A stretch of DNA of 64,000 nucleotides from Dryas octopetala. Its lineage: Eukaryota > Streptophyta > Magnoliopsida > Rosales > Rosaceae. The position numbers and the translations under genes were made by a program. The stretch covers positions 16,470,621 through 16,534,620 of the forward strand of contig OY992840.1 of the NCBI GenBank assembly GCA_963921425.1. Direction: 5' to 3'. Below are positions 20,414 through 31,926 of the stretch, piece by piece. Within the stretch, counting starts at the first letter, position 1, and every line of letters begins with the position of its first letter. The notes beneath the pieces are model-generated. The model did no database searches and was not told where the DNA came from. It worked only from the letters and a program-made list of their open reading frames with translations.

Positions 20414-20689
20414 AGCTGAGCTGGCATCGGGTGGGTCCCACATGTGGGGATGTGGCATTTGGGGGCTGTCTAGGTGGAAAAAATGGGATGCTGAATGGTC
20501 CAGGGAGGTCGAAATGACCAATTTACCCTGCCACATCAGCAAAATAGACGGAAGTTGAGACGGAAATTGGACGAAGGGGGACATTAGACTAACGTTGTAA
20601 TTGTTAGGGGGTAAATTGATAAAATTAATAAGTCAGGGGGCACATTAGGAAAGGGATCATAGTTCAGGGGGCAAAAATCATAATAAGCC
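20414..20689 (-). repeat. MULE right terminal inverted repeat
   Basis: 276 bases, reverse complement of 14820-15095. Confidence 0.93.
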
Positions 20690-21940
20690 TTATATATATA
20701 TATATATATATATGAATGAATGGAAATGAATTTTCAGTGTAGGAGGAAGCTTGAAGCCCTTTTCAGGGTGGAGCTAGAGAAGAAAAAAAACCAAAAAGAA
20801 GTTGTGACAAATGATCTAATGGATGGGCTTATGCAAATGAAAGATGAGGAAGGTAATAGATTAAGTGATCAAGAGGTGCTAGATAACATCGTCAGCCTTG
20901 TTGTTGCTGGGTATGCATCTACTTCCCTTGCATCAATGTGGGCTATATATTATCTTGCCAAATTCCCCAATGTCCTCAAGAAGCTTCGGGTATGACTAAG
21001 ATCCCACATAATTCTAATCTACAAAATTAAAGAAATTAATCACCTTTTTAAAATATAGTTAATTTCATGATCTTGATGAGGTTCTCTTGATACAGGAGGA
21101 GAATATGGCTATAAGTGAGAACAAGAAAGGAGATTTGATTACAAGTGATGATGTCTCAAAAATGAAATACACAAACAAGGTACTACTGTCTATGCATTAA
21201 CTATTAATATTGTCTATGCAATATTAGATGTTACAAGGAACTAATCTCAAGCCAAACTTTTTGCACTTAATTGAATCCATATATACAGGTAGTGGAAGAA
21301 ACAATAAGAATGGCCAACATTGCAGCATTCAGTTTCCGATCCACTGTTAAGGAAGCTGAGTATAAAGGTATTAATATGGCCAACATTGCAGCATTCAAAT
21401 TGTTGCTGCAATGCCTTTTTAACCTCCACATTATAAAGTTAAAATGAATTGAATTGTTGGTGTTCAAATTGTCATTTCCTATAGAATTCATGTGCATGTG
21501 TTGTAATCAAGAATTGGTAAATTCATGCAGGTTATAAAATACCCAAGGGTTGGAAAGTGCTTATTTGGATTCGTTATGTCCACACAAATCCAGAGAATTT
21601 TGATGATCCCATGTGCTTTAACCCAGATAGATGGAATGTACATACCAAGCTTTTGGTGGTGGATCAAGAATATGTCCTGGAAACATGCTTGCTAGGATAC
21701 AACTTGCAATCTTATTACATCATTTGTCTACAGGATACAAGTAATTAATGATACTCAAAATATATCATAGCTTTATTTTATATCATGTATATGCTGTTGA
21801 ATTTTAATTCAATGTGGGCATTCCTGAATCTTACTTCAACTGAGTTTTCAGATGGAAGTTGGTGAATCCAGATGCTGAGATGATTTCTTTCACATCCAAC
21901 ACCGGTCGATAAGGTTGATATCACCATCAGCAAGATTTAG

Positions 21941-22659
21941 AAATCCATCTTCTCATAGTTCCATTCATAGGGTTTGCACCTCACCCTTCTCCTTCTTGAA
22001 GCTGTTGGTCTCTGCTCAAATAAAAGAAACAGAAGCAGTTTCCTTTTTAGTTGTGATGAATGATGTAAAATATGTACGTATTTGGTTATAAAGTTGATTT
22101 TGCTCAAGTGTCTTCTTCTTAATTTATTAATTGTCTCGACCCTCTAAAGTTTTGCCTGGATTGTAGTTTTAATCTCTTATGCTTCATTTTTTTAATCAAT
22201 TCTAAAGTGCACATCTTCTAGCATACAGTATCTTGCGCATATCCTACAAAAACAAGCATAATATTTAATAATAATAAATGGATATTTCTGGGCTAACAAT
22301 TATACAATCATGGAGTACTATTAGACTTACCAAATTTTATTCATCAAATAATATGGTAATATTTTCAGTTATATTGGAGGAAATCAAACCCTCCTGTACC
22401 ATGCAAATTATAACTCAATATCCCAACTTCCCTCATCTTTTGAGTTAACCTCAATTTTTTGATAAAGTTTATAGTATTTCATTAAAATTTCGACCCTGGG
22501 GCTACTGGAACGATAGGAGCAACCGGGCTGTTGAAGTTGATCTGCAGCAAGAAGCTCTGTTTATGTAGATGTCTATTTAGAGCAGCAACTTCCGCTTCTC
22601 ATATTTATGTGCTCCGCATATCCACTTTGAATCTCGATTATTGATTAAAAAAGAAAAAA
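21941..22659. other. intergenic, 3' flank of copy B
   Basis: AT-rich; presumed 3' UTR remnant up to about 22120. No gene or clear element recognised. Confidence 0.5.
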
Positions 22660-22962
22660 ATTAGGGCACGTTGGTATTTTATTCAAAAACTTTTTTTTTT
22701 TCAAAAACAAAAAAATATGTTTTAATCAAGAAAATATGTTTGGTAGATCATTTTAAAAAACAGGCTTATTTTTAAAAATGATAAAACATTATTTTATATT
22801 TTTTTTATACACTTCTTTTTTTCTTAGCTGTTATCATTTTTAAAATCTAAAAATTGTTTTTAAATTTCATACCAAATAAGTTTTCAAATTTTAAAAATTA
22901 ATTTTGAAAACTCACATTAAAAAAAAAAAAATTTTGAATAGGATATCAAACAGGCCCTTATG
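22660..22962. mobile_element. MITE (hAT-like ends)
   Basis: The left end TTAGGGCACGTTGGTATTTT and right end, in complement, TAAGGGCCTGTTTGATAT are similar inverted ends. The interior is AT-rich, symmetrical and non-coding. The GGGC(C/A)(T/C)GTTTGGTA style is common in plant hAT MITEs; target duplication not clear. Confidence 0.55.
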
Positions 22963-23195
22963 ACCGTACCGTAACATTTTGATAAATATATGAAATCAAT
23001 CAATCACATAATAAGACACAAAATTCAGAATATCAAGTATTACATAAGTTAAGACGGGTGCAAGTTTCACATATAACACATGAGCCCACCCCAGCACCCC
23101 CTCCCGGCCCCTTCACTCACACTGTCACACACTCACAAGAAGCATATATATATTACAATTTAATTGGATAAGAGAGGAGACTATATATATATTAT

Positions 23196-23700
23196 TGAAA
23201 AAATTACAATTTAGTTCTTCTAAAATTTCTTATTTAGAAAAAAACCTTATGATTTTTTTTTTTCCAAATAAATTCCTTATTTTTTCTAAATAAAGTTCTT
23301 TGATCATTGCCTTGTCAAGGAAATATGTCATTATTTTTTTTTATTTTTTGAGGGTATAAGGTACATGTTAACATCATACCTTTTTAGGGTATAGAATGAG
23401 GTTTATGGAAGTTGCATGTTAGACTTTAACTATGGAATTTTGGGCTGGTTTTAATATAAAGCCGACAAACCAGAACTTGACAAATAAGTAAAAATGCATT
23501 GTCGAACACTAGAAAATGGCTGTCAACTGCTCGGCGCCTGGTATGTGTGAAAAAAATAGAAAATAATAGACCAATATTATGTAACATGAAATGATTACAA
23601 TATTATTGGACTTTATTTAGAATTTTAAAAGTCATAAGGCTTTAGTCAGTAAATTATAAAATTAAAGAACCTAAATAAAAGCATTAATATTTGTTTGTAT
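23196..23700. repeat. duplicated upstream segment, copy 1 (before P450 C)
   Basis: Similar, with indels, to 27535-27950. Shared words: CTCGGCGC(C/T)TGGTATGTGTG, AATATTATTGGACTTTA, AATATGTCATT. The second copy abuts pseudogene D, so the C-D duplication included this flank. 22963-23195 holds nothing I recognise. Confidence 0.8.
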
Positions 23701-23730
23701 AGGTTCCAAGTGGGAACTGGATCCTTGTCT

Positions 23731-23791
23731 ATTTGCTCACCCCTGGTCTGACGAATAACCAATTCGGAATCAATCACAATTATATATATAG
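23731..23791 (+). promoter_or_regulatory. core promoter of P450 copy C
   Basis: ATTTGCTCACCCCTGGTCTG, CGAATAACCAATTCGGAATC, then a TATA box (AATTATATATATAG). Third member of the promoter block shared with copies A and B. Confidence 0.55.
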
Positions 23792-23891
23792 CAAGTGTGG
23801 CAGTGGCTGTAGCAACATATACACTAGGACAAGAGCCAAGAAGCTAGGCGCCCAATAGCATATTTGATATTTGTTGGTTAGCTAGCTAGGA

Positions 23892-26735
23892 ATGGAAATG
23901 TCAACGGGGGTGTTGCTGGCTTTGGTTTTTGGAGGTTCTCCACTATTGGGGTTGCTCTTGTGGTGGTGGAATGAGCTTTGGTATGTGCTTCCTCTCAAAT
24001 TCCATCACTCAACCACCTCCGCTAAATTGCCACCGGGTCACATGGGATTTCCATTTTTCGGCGAAATGTTCACTTTTCTTTGGTATTTCAAAATTATGCG
24101 CCGTCCAGATGAATTTATTAATGTTAAGCGGGCAAAGTACGTTTTATTTTCATTTATGAAAGTAGTAACATTAATTCATAAATATATAAATTGTTGACAG
24201 TCTTGATATGATGTACATATATAATTGAATGATCAGGTATGGTGATGGAGTAGGAATGTATAGAACCTACCTTTTTGGGTCACCGTCGATCATAACATGC
24301 TTCCCAGAGGTGAATAAATTTGTATTGCAGTCAGAGGATACCTTCCTTCTAAAATGGCCCAACCCTGATCTTATGGGTGTTAATTCTTTGGTGGTTGTTC
24401 ATGGGAAGTCCCATGCAAGGCTTAGAAGCTACGTCACAAAAGTAATTAATCAACCAGACGCTATTCGACGCATTACTGTCATAGTCCAACCCCACATAAT
24501 AGCTGCTCTTCAGTCATGGGCTCAGAAGGGTAGAATCAAAGCATATGATGAAGCTAATTAACAAGGTAAAATCATCAAATTAAGGCATACAATTCTATAT
24601 GCATGCTTCAAGAGAAAAACAAAGAGAAAAATCAATTTTATGATTAGTTATATATAGTTAGAGATTGATCTGTTACGTGTAAGTGATTGCATGTGTCTCA
24701 TATATACACTTAATTATAGGTAACATTTGAAAATATTGGAAAACTATTCGTGAGTTTGGAGCCTGGGCCTCTCCTACATACCATTGATAACTTGTTTGAC
24801 GGATTGTTGCAAGGAATTAGAGCTCAACCACTCAACATTCCTGGATCTGCTTATCACCATGCTCGTCAGGTCTGACTCTTATAATTAATTAATTGCTCTA
24901 TAGATTAAAGAATACTTCCATTGATTATAATATTTATATATAAAATGCATACATGTGAATGGATTTTGCAGTGTAGGGAGAAGCTTGAATCCCTTTTCAT
25001 GGTGGAGCTAGAGAAGAAAAAAGTAAATCAAAAAGATCAAGTGGTGACAAATGATTTAATGGATGGGCTTATGCAAATCAAAGATGATGAGGGCAATAAA
25101 CTAAGTGACCAAGAGGTTGTGGATAACATTGTGAGCCTTGTTGTTGTTGGATATGCATCCACTGTTGAGAGAAATCGCACTTTGAAGATGTGAGGGCCTT
25201 GCTAGTGACTTATAAGGGTTTGAGCTACTCCTCTCATTGCCAATTGGTTTTGGGATGGATGCCTAGATTTCTTCATGGTATCAGAGCAGGTTATCCACGT
25301 GATGCGCCTAACGGCCACACGTACTCCCACGTCACCCAATATAAATTGTCCACGTGTTAGGCTTAAATGACGCCACACGTGCGGGGGCGTGTTGAGAGAA
25401 ATCGCACTTTGAAGATGTGAGGGCCTTGCTAGTGACTTATAAGGGTTTGAGCTACTCCTCTCATTGCCAATTGGTTTTGGGATGGATGCCTAGATTTCTT
25501 CATCCACTTCCCTCACATCAATGTGGGCTATATATTATCTCTCCAAGTACCCTAATGTCCTCAAAAAGCTTCGGGTATGACTTGCTAAGCTATCGATCCA
25601 TATTCTAATTGATGTACACATTAAAACAAAATTAAAGAAAGTAATCATCTTATTTAAATTTCATGATCTTGATGAGTTTCTCGTGTGGAACTACGTAAAT
25701 ATGTACAGGAAGAGAATATAGCTATAAGTCACAACAAAAAAGGGGAATTTCTAACAAGTGAAGATGTTTCAAAAATGAAATACACAAACAAGGTAATTAC
25801 TGGCTATATATGCATTCATGGATGTACTTAATGTTTATTAATAGGTTTAAGGTAATCCCATATGAATTAGTTGTTAATTGCATGGAATTGATAATCACAA
25901 GCCAAACTTTTTGTACTTAGTTAATTAACATAACATACATACAGGTGGTGGAAGAAACAATAAGAATGGCCAACGTTGCAGCATTTATATTCCGATTGGC
26001 TGCCAAGGAAGCTGAGTATAAAGGTTATAAGCATATATGTGTTCGAATATTCTTTTTTTTTTTAATTTATATATATATATATTATAATTTATAAGGGATC
26101 AAATTCTTAATCATTTCTAATTTAACCTAATTCTCCCATCGATCATTAATTCTTTACTGATCATGATGAATTGGTAAACTACTCCTGCATGCAGGTTATA
26201 AAATACCTAAGGGTTGGAAAGTGATTGTTTGGATTCGATATATTCACACTAATCCTGAGAACTTTGATGATCCCATGTGCTTTAACCCAGATAGATGGAA
26301 TGTAAGCTCACATTTTTTCATAATTAACGTATGTAATGAATTATTAATCAAAGATAATTTGTTAATTAATGAGGTACTACTAATTCGACTGCCTCAGGAG
26401 CCAGCTAAGCCTGGGACGTACCAAGTTTTTGGTGGTGGACCAAGAATATGTGCAGGAAACATGCTTGCTAGGATACAACTTGCAGTCTTGTTACATTACC
26501 TATCCACAGAATACAAGTAAAGAAACCTAATTTTTAGCTTTATTTATTATAAATTGTGATGCATGCTTTAGAATTTTCGGACAATGTATAGATCGATGCA
26601 CTTCTAATTGATTTTTTGTGTGGTAACTAATGATCAATTTTTAGGTGGAAATTACTCAATCCAGATGCAGAGATGATTTATCTTTCACACCCAAAACCGG
26701 TTGATGGCGTTGAAGTCATGTTTAACAAAATTTAG
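23892..26735 (+). pseudogene. cytochrome P450, CYP88-like (copy C, broken)
   Basis: Nine-exon structure kept: 23892-24136, 24237-about 24560, 24720-24869, 24972-25162 plus 25508-25574 (split), 25709-25792, 25945-26023, 26195-26301, 26398-26516, 26645-26735. Lesions: the last codons of exon 2 read GAA GCT AAT TAA, a stop just before the splice site, and the donor region differs from copies A and B; exon 4 is interrupted right at the I-helix GYAST by a 340-base TRIM element bringing stops. Everything downstream, including FNPDRW and FGGGPRICAG, is still clean, so decay is recent. An alternative is a naturally truncated product of about 190 aa, which would lack the haem site. Confidence 0.9.
25163..25502 (+). 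mobile_element. TRIM/SMART LTR retroelement in exon 4 of P450 C
   Basis: Complete miniature LTR element of 340 bases. Two LTRs of 113 bases (25163-25275 and 25390-25502) start TGTTGAGAG, end TTTCTTCA and read the same base for base. The primer-binding site TGGTATCAGAGCAGG follows the left LTR directly and fits initiator tRNA-Met. A purine tract (GCGGGGGCG) precedes the right LTR. Target duplication TCCAC at 25158-25162 and 25503-25507. No coding capacity, so it moved with help in trans. Confidence 0.96.
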
Positions 26736-27069
26736 AAAATCATTTTCTCATTGTTCTAGTAATTGCCTTGATATCTTGTCCTCCCCCTTTCCCAGGCCCT
26801 TTGAACCAAAAAGAAGAAAAAAATTGAAATGCCTTGTAGTTTCATTTTTGTTGTGAATATGTAAAATATGTATTTGGATATTAAGTTGTATTTTGTTTAT
26901 GGCTTAATTCCTATAATTGCATTTATGTATATATGTAGTTTTTTATTTTGAAAGAGGAGAATAATAGAATATTCTCCTCTAGAGGAGAATATTATATAGC
27001 ATGGCTCTCATACAATGGTACTGGATTGAAAGCGAAGTCAAGATTTAAGCTTACGGAGTATTAATTTGA

Positions 27070-27330
27070 ACGACAAATACAGCATGATTACACGTCATCA
27101 TATCAGCTTGAAGTTTTTGTTAAAAAAAGGCCACCTAATAACTAATTACACTAAAAAAATTAGGGTCATTCCACCTTTATTGGCTTAGATAATTATTGCT
27201 TTGTCCTTCCTTGTGATGAAGTTGAATTCTTGACCAGCACAATAACAATTTGTCTAGATTTTCATTTTCTTATTGGGCCATTATCAAGCCCAAATGTAGT
27301 TTACACCAAGCACGAAATTTTAAACGAGTC
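27070..27330. repeat. duplicated downstream segment, copy 1 (after P450 C)
   Basis: Shares TTATTGGCTTAGATA and GATGAAGTTGAATTCTTGAC with 30930-31235 after pseudogene D; together with the upstream pair it outlines a duplicated block of roughly 4-8 kb. 26736-27069 is the 3' flank of copy C. Confidence 0.75.
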
Positions 27331-27534
27331 CATTGTTCCTTCCCAAATGTAGTTTATATCCAAATCAATCTCTAGAACCAAAATCACACCCAACAGCTAG
27401 GCGAAGGACAGCGCCCAAATTCATTCAGCCAATACTTCCTTTCATTTAATTAACAAAATTCATATATATATTCTTCAAAGAAAAAGTCTTAATATAATTA
27501 ATGCTCAAATTTTCATGCATGCATCTTAATATAT

Positions 27535-27950
27535 AGGAAAAATTAGAATTTAGTCTTTCTAATATTTTTTATTTGAAAAAAAACTTTATAGCTTTTTTTT
27601 TTAAATAAAATTCTTGTTTTTTTTAAATAAAGTCATTTAACTATTGTCTTGTCAAATAAATATGTCATTTATTTTTTATTTTTTTAGGGTATAGAGTACA
27701 TATTCACCCCAGACTTAAAACCTAATATGCAGCAGACAATTCCAAGATTTAAGGAATAAGTAAAAATGCATTGCCGAATGCTCAAAAATAGTCACCGAAC
27801 ACTCGGCGCTTGGTATGTGTGAAAAAAATAGAAACCAATGCACAAATATTATGTAACATGGAATAGTTATAATATTATTGGACTTTAGTTAAAATTTTAA
27901 AAGTCATAAAGTATATTATAAACTAAAAAACTAAATGAAAGTCTCCCTTA
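27535..27950. repeat. duplicated upstream segment, copy 2 (before P450 D)
   Basis: Counterpart of 23196-23700. It runs almost directly into exon 3 of pseudogene D, so exons 1 and 2 were deleted between the shared flank and exon 3. Confidence 0.8.
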
Positions 27951-27978
27951 TATATATATATATATATATATGTTGCAG

Positions 27979-29112
27979 GTAACATTTGAAAATATTGGAA
28001 AACTATTCGGAAGTTTGGAGCCAGGCATCTTCTAGATACCATAGATAACTTGTTTGAAGGGTTGATAAAAGGATTTCGAGCTCACCCATTCAACATTCCT
28101 GGATCTGCTTATCACCATGCTCGTCAGGTTTGAATAAACTTAAAGCTTTACTTTTTCCGACGTGGGATATATTCATTAATTTCACTAATTAAGAAGTTCC
28201 ATTAGTATTTAATTATATATATATGAATTAATGTGAATGAATTTTCAGTGTAGGAAGAAGCTTGAGGCCATATTGAGAGTGGAGCTAGAGAAGAAAAAAA
28301 AACCAATTCAATTCCGCGAACCAATTAAATGGCCCTTAAGTTATTAGTTTTTAAGATAGGAATTGCACATGTGGCTGAAGAAGAATGAAAAAATTGCAAT
28401 AGAAAAGGAAGAGATCAAGAAATTTAGCTAGCATTTCTCAGGCCAGTTTAGTGCATATCGTTTGTAATCATGAATTGGTAAGTTCCTGTGTAGGTTATAA
28501 AATACCCAAGGGTTGGAAAGTGATTCTTTGGCTTCGATATTTTCACACAAATCCAGAGAACTTTGATGATCCCATGTGCTTTAACCCAGATAGATGGAAT
28601 GTAAGCTCACGTTTTTGCATAATTAACAAACATAATGAATTATTAATTAAAGATAATTTGTTAATTAATGAGTAGTGTAATTAAATTGACTCCCTCAGGA
28701 ACCAGCTAAGCCTGGAACATTCCAAGTTTTTGGTGGAGGATCAAGAATATGTGCAGGAAACATGCTTGCGAGAATACAACTTTCTTTCAATCTTCTTACA
28801 CCATCTGTCTACAGGATACAAGTAAACTAAAACTTATTAATTGTGTATGCTTTACGATCGGACATTTCTGTTGAGAGAAATCCTACATTGAAAATGTAAA
28901 GGCCTTACTAGTAGCTTATAAGGGTTTGAGCTACTGAGGCTATTACCAATTGGTTTTGAGATGAATGTCTAAATTTCTTCAAAATTCTTAATAAATTTGA
29001 TTTTGTTGTTGAATTTTCAGGTGAGAATTGCTCAATCCAGATGCTGAGTTGACTTATCTTCCACTTCCAACACGAGTTGATGGGGTTGAGATTACGTTTA
29101 ACAAAATTTGGA
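27979..29112 (+). pseudogene. cytochrome P450, CYP88-like (copy D, fragment)
   Basis: Keeps exon 3 (27979-28127, one-base deletion giving an early TAG), the first 60 bases of exon 4 (from 28249), exon 7 (28494-28600), exon 8 (28699 to about 28820, frameshift after the haem Cys) and exon 9 (about 29023-29112, TGG to TGA at its first codon, and the normal TAG changed to TGG). Exons 1, 2, 5, 6 and most of 4 are missing. Intron 8 holds a solo LTR. Clearly not functional. Confidence 0.92.
28869..28981 (+). mobile_element. solo LTR of the same TRIM family
   Basis: 113 bases beginning TGTTGAGAGAAATC and ending TTTCTTCA, diverged from the intact TRIM at 25163-25502 (for example CCTACATTGAAAATG against CGCACTTTGAAGATG). 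No target duplication is seen. It lies in intron 8 of pseudogene D and is an older insertion. Confidence 0.9.
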
Positions 29113-30611
29113 AATCAATTTTATCACAATTCCATTGATATGCTCGATATCTTATCATCTACGTACCTTCTCACGCCTTAGGTGGTCTCCTTAGAACCAA
29201 CAAAAAAACAGTTTGAAATACTTGGTCTCCTTTGGGTATTAAGTTGTATTTTGTTTATCCCTTTTTTTTTTTGTTACAATGGAGGAACTCAAACCATCAG
29301 ATTTATCCTAATCCTATTTCGTTGCTTTACCCTCCTTGACTTACCTCTTGGATTAACCACAAGGACTTTGTTTATGCTTTCATTAAATAATCTTTATCTT
29401 ATATATGTTGTTCTCTATTTGTGTTTAATTAAGTATAGAGAGAATATAGGGAGACAATTTAAAAAGTTGTGTTTTCTATCAATGTAGGTTTGTAAGAGGA
29501 TTTTTGAACATTTTCTATTATGATATTGCATGAAAAAATATATAATACTAGGCTCATTGTGGATTGTCTGTCTTTGACCGGCCCAAATGATTAGTCTGGT
29601 GCGCGAAAGCTGGCCCATAACACTCTCGGTTACAAAAAAAAAAAAAAAAGATATAACACTATGAAGTTTATAATGTGTTATTTAATTAGGCACAAGAGAA
29701 AATGCAAAATAGGTTAAGATTTTTTTTTTTTTGGTCGAAAAGGTTAAGATTATGATAGGTAAAAATTTAGGGTGCTTTAAATTGCAACCCAAAACTTAAG
29801 CTTCAGGCCAAATTTAAAAAAGCCTCTACTGTTCATCTGTCACTGTTCACACATTTTTTTAATTTAAAAAAAAAAAAAGCAACAACAAGAAGCATCATAT
29901 GCATCAATATTTAAAACAAAAAATGACATGCTTGCAGATGCATGTAAAGAATGACATGCAAAAATAATTATTACTTTTTAAAAAAAATTATATGATTGTA
30001 GATGCATCTACAAAATGATTCAAATTATATTAAGAAGCAGTAGATGCATCTGCAAGAGGCAAGAGAATGCATATGCAAGCAGATGCAGATACAGATGCAG
30101 ATGCATATACAAGCATATGCAGATACAAGTAGCTGCAGATGCAAAGAGGTTGCTATCACCGATAATTTCACTTCTCCCAACTACACTCCATCAAGTTTCT
30201 TAAGTTATAACAACTTCAATTCCTCAAAATGACATCAAAAGGAAAAAAAATAATAATTAAATTCCCCAAAGCTAGCATATGGGTTCTCCATCATAAGTTC
30301 CTAGCTCATACTTCTTTGCTAACTGAATATGCAATAGGAAAGCAAATCGAAACACAAATCAGAAGTTATAAATAACAATTGAATAATCAAACCAGAGAAA
30401 TAATTAATTTTACAAATTTTTAAAACAAAAAATACATATCTTGAAAATCAGATCGAGAAAAGCTTCAACAAATTCTTTACTTGCTTTCATTTTCATCAAC
30501 TAGGAAATTGGACCCCGTTACATCGGTGATGCCTCATATATGAACTTGTGCGATATCGGCAAAAGAAGATCGAACTCCATTGCATCGGTGATGCATCATA
30601 TTTGAACTTGT
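29113..30611. other. intergenic after the P450 array
   Basis: AT-rich. Near 30040-30150 it has short imperfect repeats of AGATGCA(G/T). No coding potential supported. Confidence 0.5.
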
Positions 30612-30752
30612 GCTGAGAAGAATCATACAGAGAGAAAGAGAAGAAGGAGAGAGTGATGAGAGAGAGAGAGAGAGAGGAAGGAGAGAGTGATGAGAGAGAG
30701 AGAGGAAGGAGAGAGGGATAAGACATAGTGAGAGAGAGAGAGAGACACACAC
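30612..30752. repeat. (GA)n-rich low-complexity tract
   Basis: Runs of GAGAGA broken by GGAAGGAGAGAG(T/G)GAT units. Confidence 0.9.
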
Positions 30753-30929
30753 GTGTTAATAGTTGTTAGACATATAATAGATTGGGCTTCTACTTAATGT
30801 CTAAATGAATTGGATTTCTAGTTAACAATCTTCTAATTTTAGGAGTTGGAAGTAATTTATTAAAAATTTCATCCCTCCAACCTAACCTGAAAAAACCGAA
30901 CTGAAGATTAAAGTTGCCATAGTATCTAT

Positions 30930-31235
30930 TGAAGGACAGAGACAACATTATTGCACTTAATCATACCAGCTTGAATTTTTTTATTTTTTTTTGCAAAAAG
31001 CCCACCTCTTAAGTCTTAACTAACTACATTAAAAAATTAGGGTTATTCCACCTTCATTGGCTTAGATAGTTGTTGCTTTGTCCTCATGATGAAGTTGAAT
31101 TCTTGACCAGCATAATAACAATTTGTCTTGATTTTCTTTTTTCTTAGTTGGCTATTATCAATCCCAAATCTAGTTTTTTTTTGGCCAGGAATCCCAAATC
31201 TAGTTTACACCAACTACCAAATTTTAACAAGTTCC
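30930..31235. repeat. duplicated downstream segment, copy 2 (after P450 D)
   Basis: Counterpart of 27070-27330, ending in GTTTACACCAA(C/G). Marks the right limit of the C-D duplication. 31236-31848 is unremarkable upstream DNA of the receptor kinase. Confidence 0.75.
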
Positions 31236-31845
31236 AACTTTTTTCGAGAAAAATTATCCCAGGAAAAAAAAAAAAAAACCTTTTTTTTGAGTGAATGCCA
31301 ATTTCTTTTTTCTAAAAGATATGAATCAAGTGAGCTTTGGAGTTTCTGATCCAAAAGAAAAAGGTAAGCTTTGGAGTATAGAGTAATTAATAGAGTTCTG
31401 TTTTTTTTGGTCTGAAATTATCTCTGAATTAATAGAGTTCAAAGTGCTCTTCTTTTAAATTTTCAATCTAGTAAAATAGTAATTACCTATCTAACCGCTG
31501 AGGATGCATTCAATTGGTGTCTGGGATCACAAATGACACGTGGCTACCATGTGTAGCGAGTTTCTGTTTATTTGCACACGAGGCTGTACTTCGTTTAAGA
31601 GTCAATTTTTGAAATTGTGACAACGGCTACTGCTTTTTTGCACTACTTTCTATACTCACTTTCAAAAGTCTGTCTTTCGCTCTGCTCATAAATTTTCGGA
31701 AAAAGCAATCCCTCTCTCTCTTCGTGCTTCAAAATATTATTAGTTTAATCATCATGGTAGTACCCCACCTCCATCACTGCTTGCTCCTCACTCTACCCAC
31801 TGTTCTAGTGTTGTCATCATAGTTTCAAGTTTTAACACTTGAACT

Positions 31846-31848
<3 letters not shown>

Positions 31849-31881
<33 letters not shown>
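31849..31881. repeat. (CT)n microsatellite in receptor-kinase leader
   Basis: About 15 CT units ending roughly 46 bases before the ATG of the LRR kinase, so within the probable 5' leader. Confidence 0.9.
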
Positions 31882-31883
<2 letters not shown>

Positions 31884-31926
31884 AGGTTGAGAATTCGAGT
31901 GCACTCACTGGACAGTTTCAGAGAAA

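Larger units (their letters stand above)
14820..20689. mobile_element. Mutator-like element (MULE), probably autonomous
   Basis: 5.87-kb element in intron 3 of P450 copy B with 276-base terminal inverted repeats (14820-15095 and 20414-20689) starting GGCTTATTATGATTTTTGC, flanked by a perfect 9-base target duplication TTATATATA (14811-14819 and 20690-20698). It carries a long MULE transposase gene on the plus strand, an antisense GRF zinc-finger gene, and two internal tandem arrays. The repeats are nearly identical apart from small differences (CCATTCC versus CTTTCC near the ends), which suggests recent activity. Confidence 0.95.
13787..21940 (+). pseudogene. cytochrome P450, CYP88-like (copy B, broken)
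   Basis: All nine exon regions are recognisable: exon 1 from 13787, then 14179-14503, 14600-14749, 20738-20989, 21096-21179, 21289-21367, 21531-21637, remains of exon 8 to about 21740, and exon 9 to 21940. Lesions: exon 1 lacks the four codons for WYVL and has a one-base deletion in the LPPGH hinge near 13915, so the rest is out of frame; intron 7 and the start of exon 8 are deleted, fusing exon 7 to the haem-loop region out of frame; a small deletion in exon 9 gives an early TAA. Intron 3 holds a 5.9-kb MULE. Exons 2-6 are otherwise clean, so decay is fairly recent. The haem loop reads FGGGSRICPGN in its original frame. Confidence 0.9.

Noticed and set aside
29182-29487. 101-codon frame after P450 copy D
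   Set aside because: AT-rich frame rich in Leu, Phe and Tyr with no motif, in the 3' flank of a pseudogene.
30040-30150. Possible satellite of AGATGCA words
   Set aside because: Irregular spacing and short length; simple-sequence drift is sufficient. A similar patch at 53460-53580 is equally irregular.
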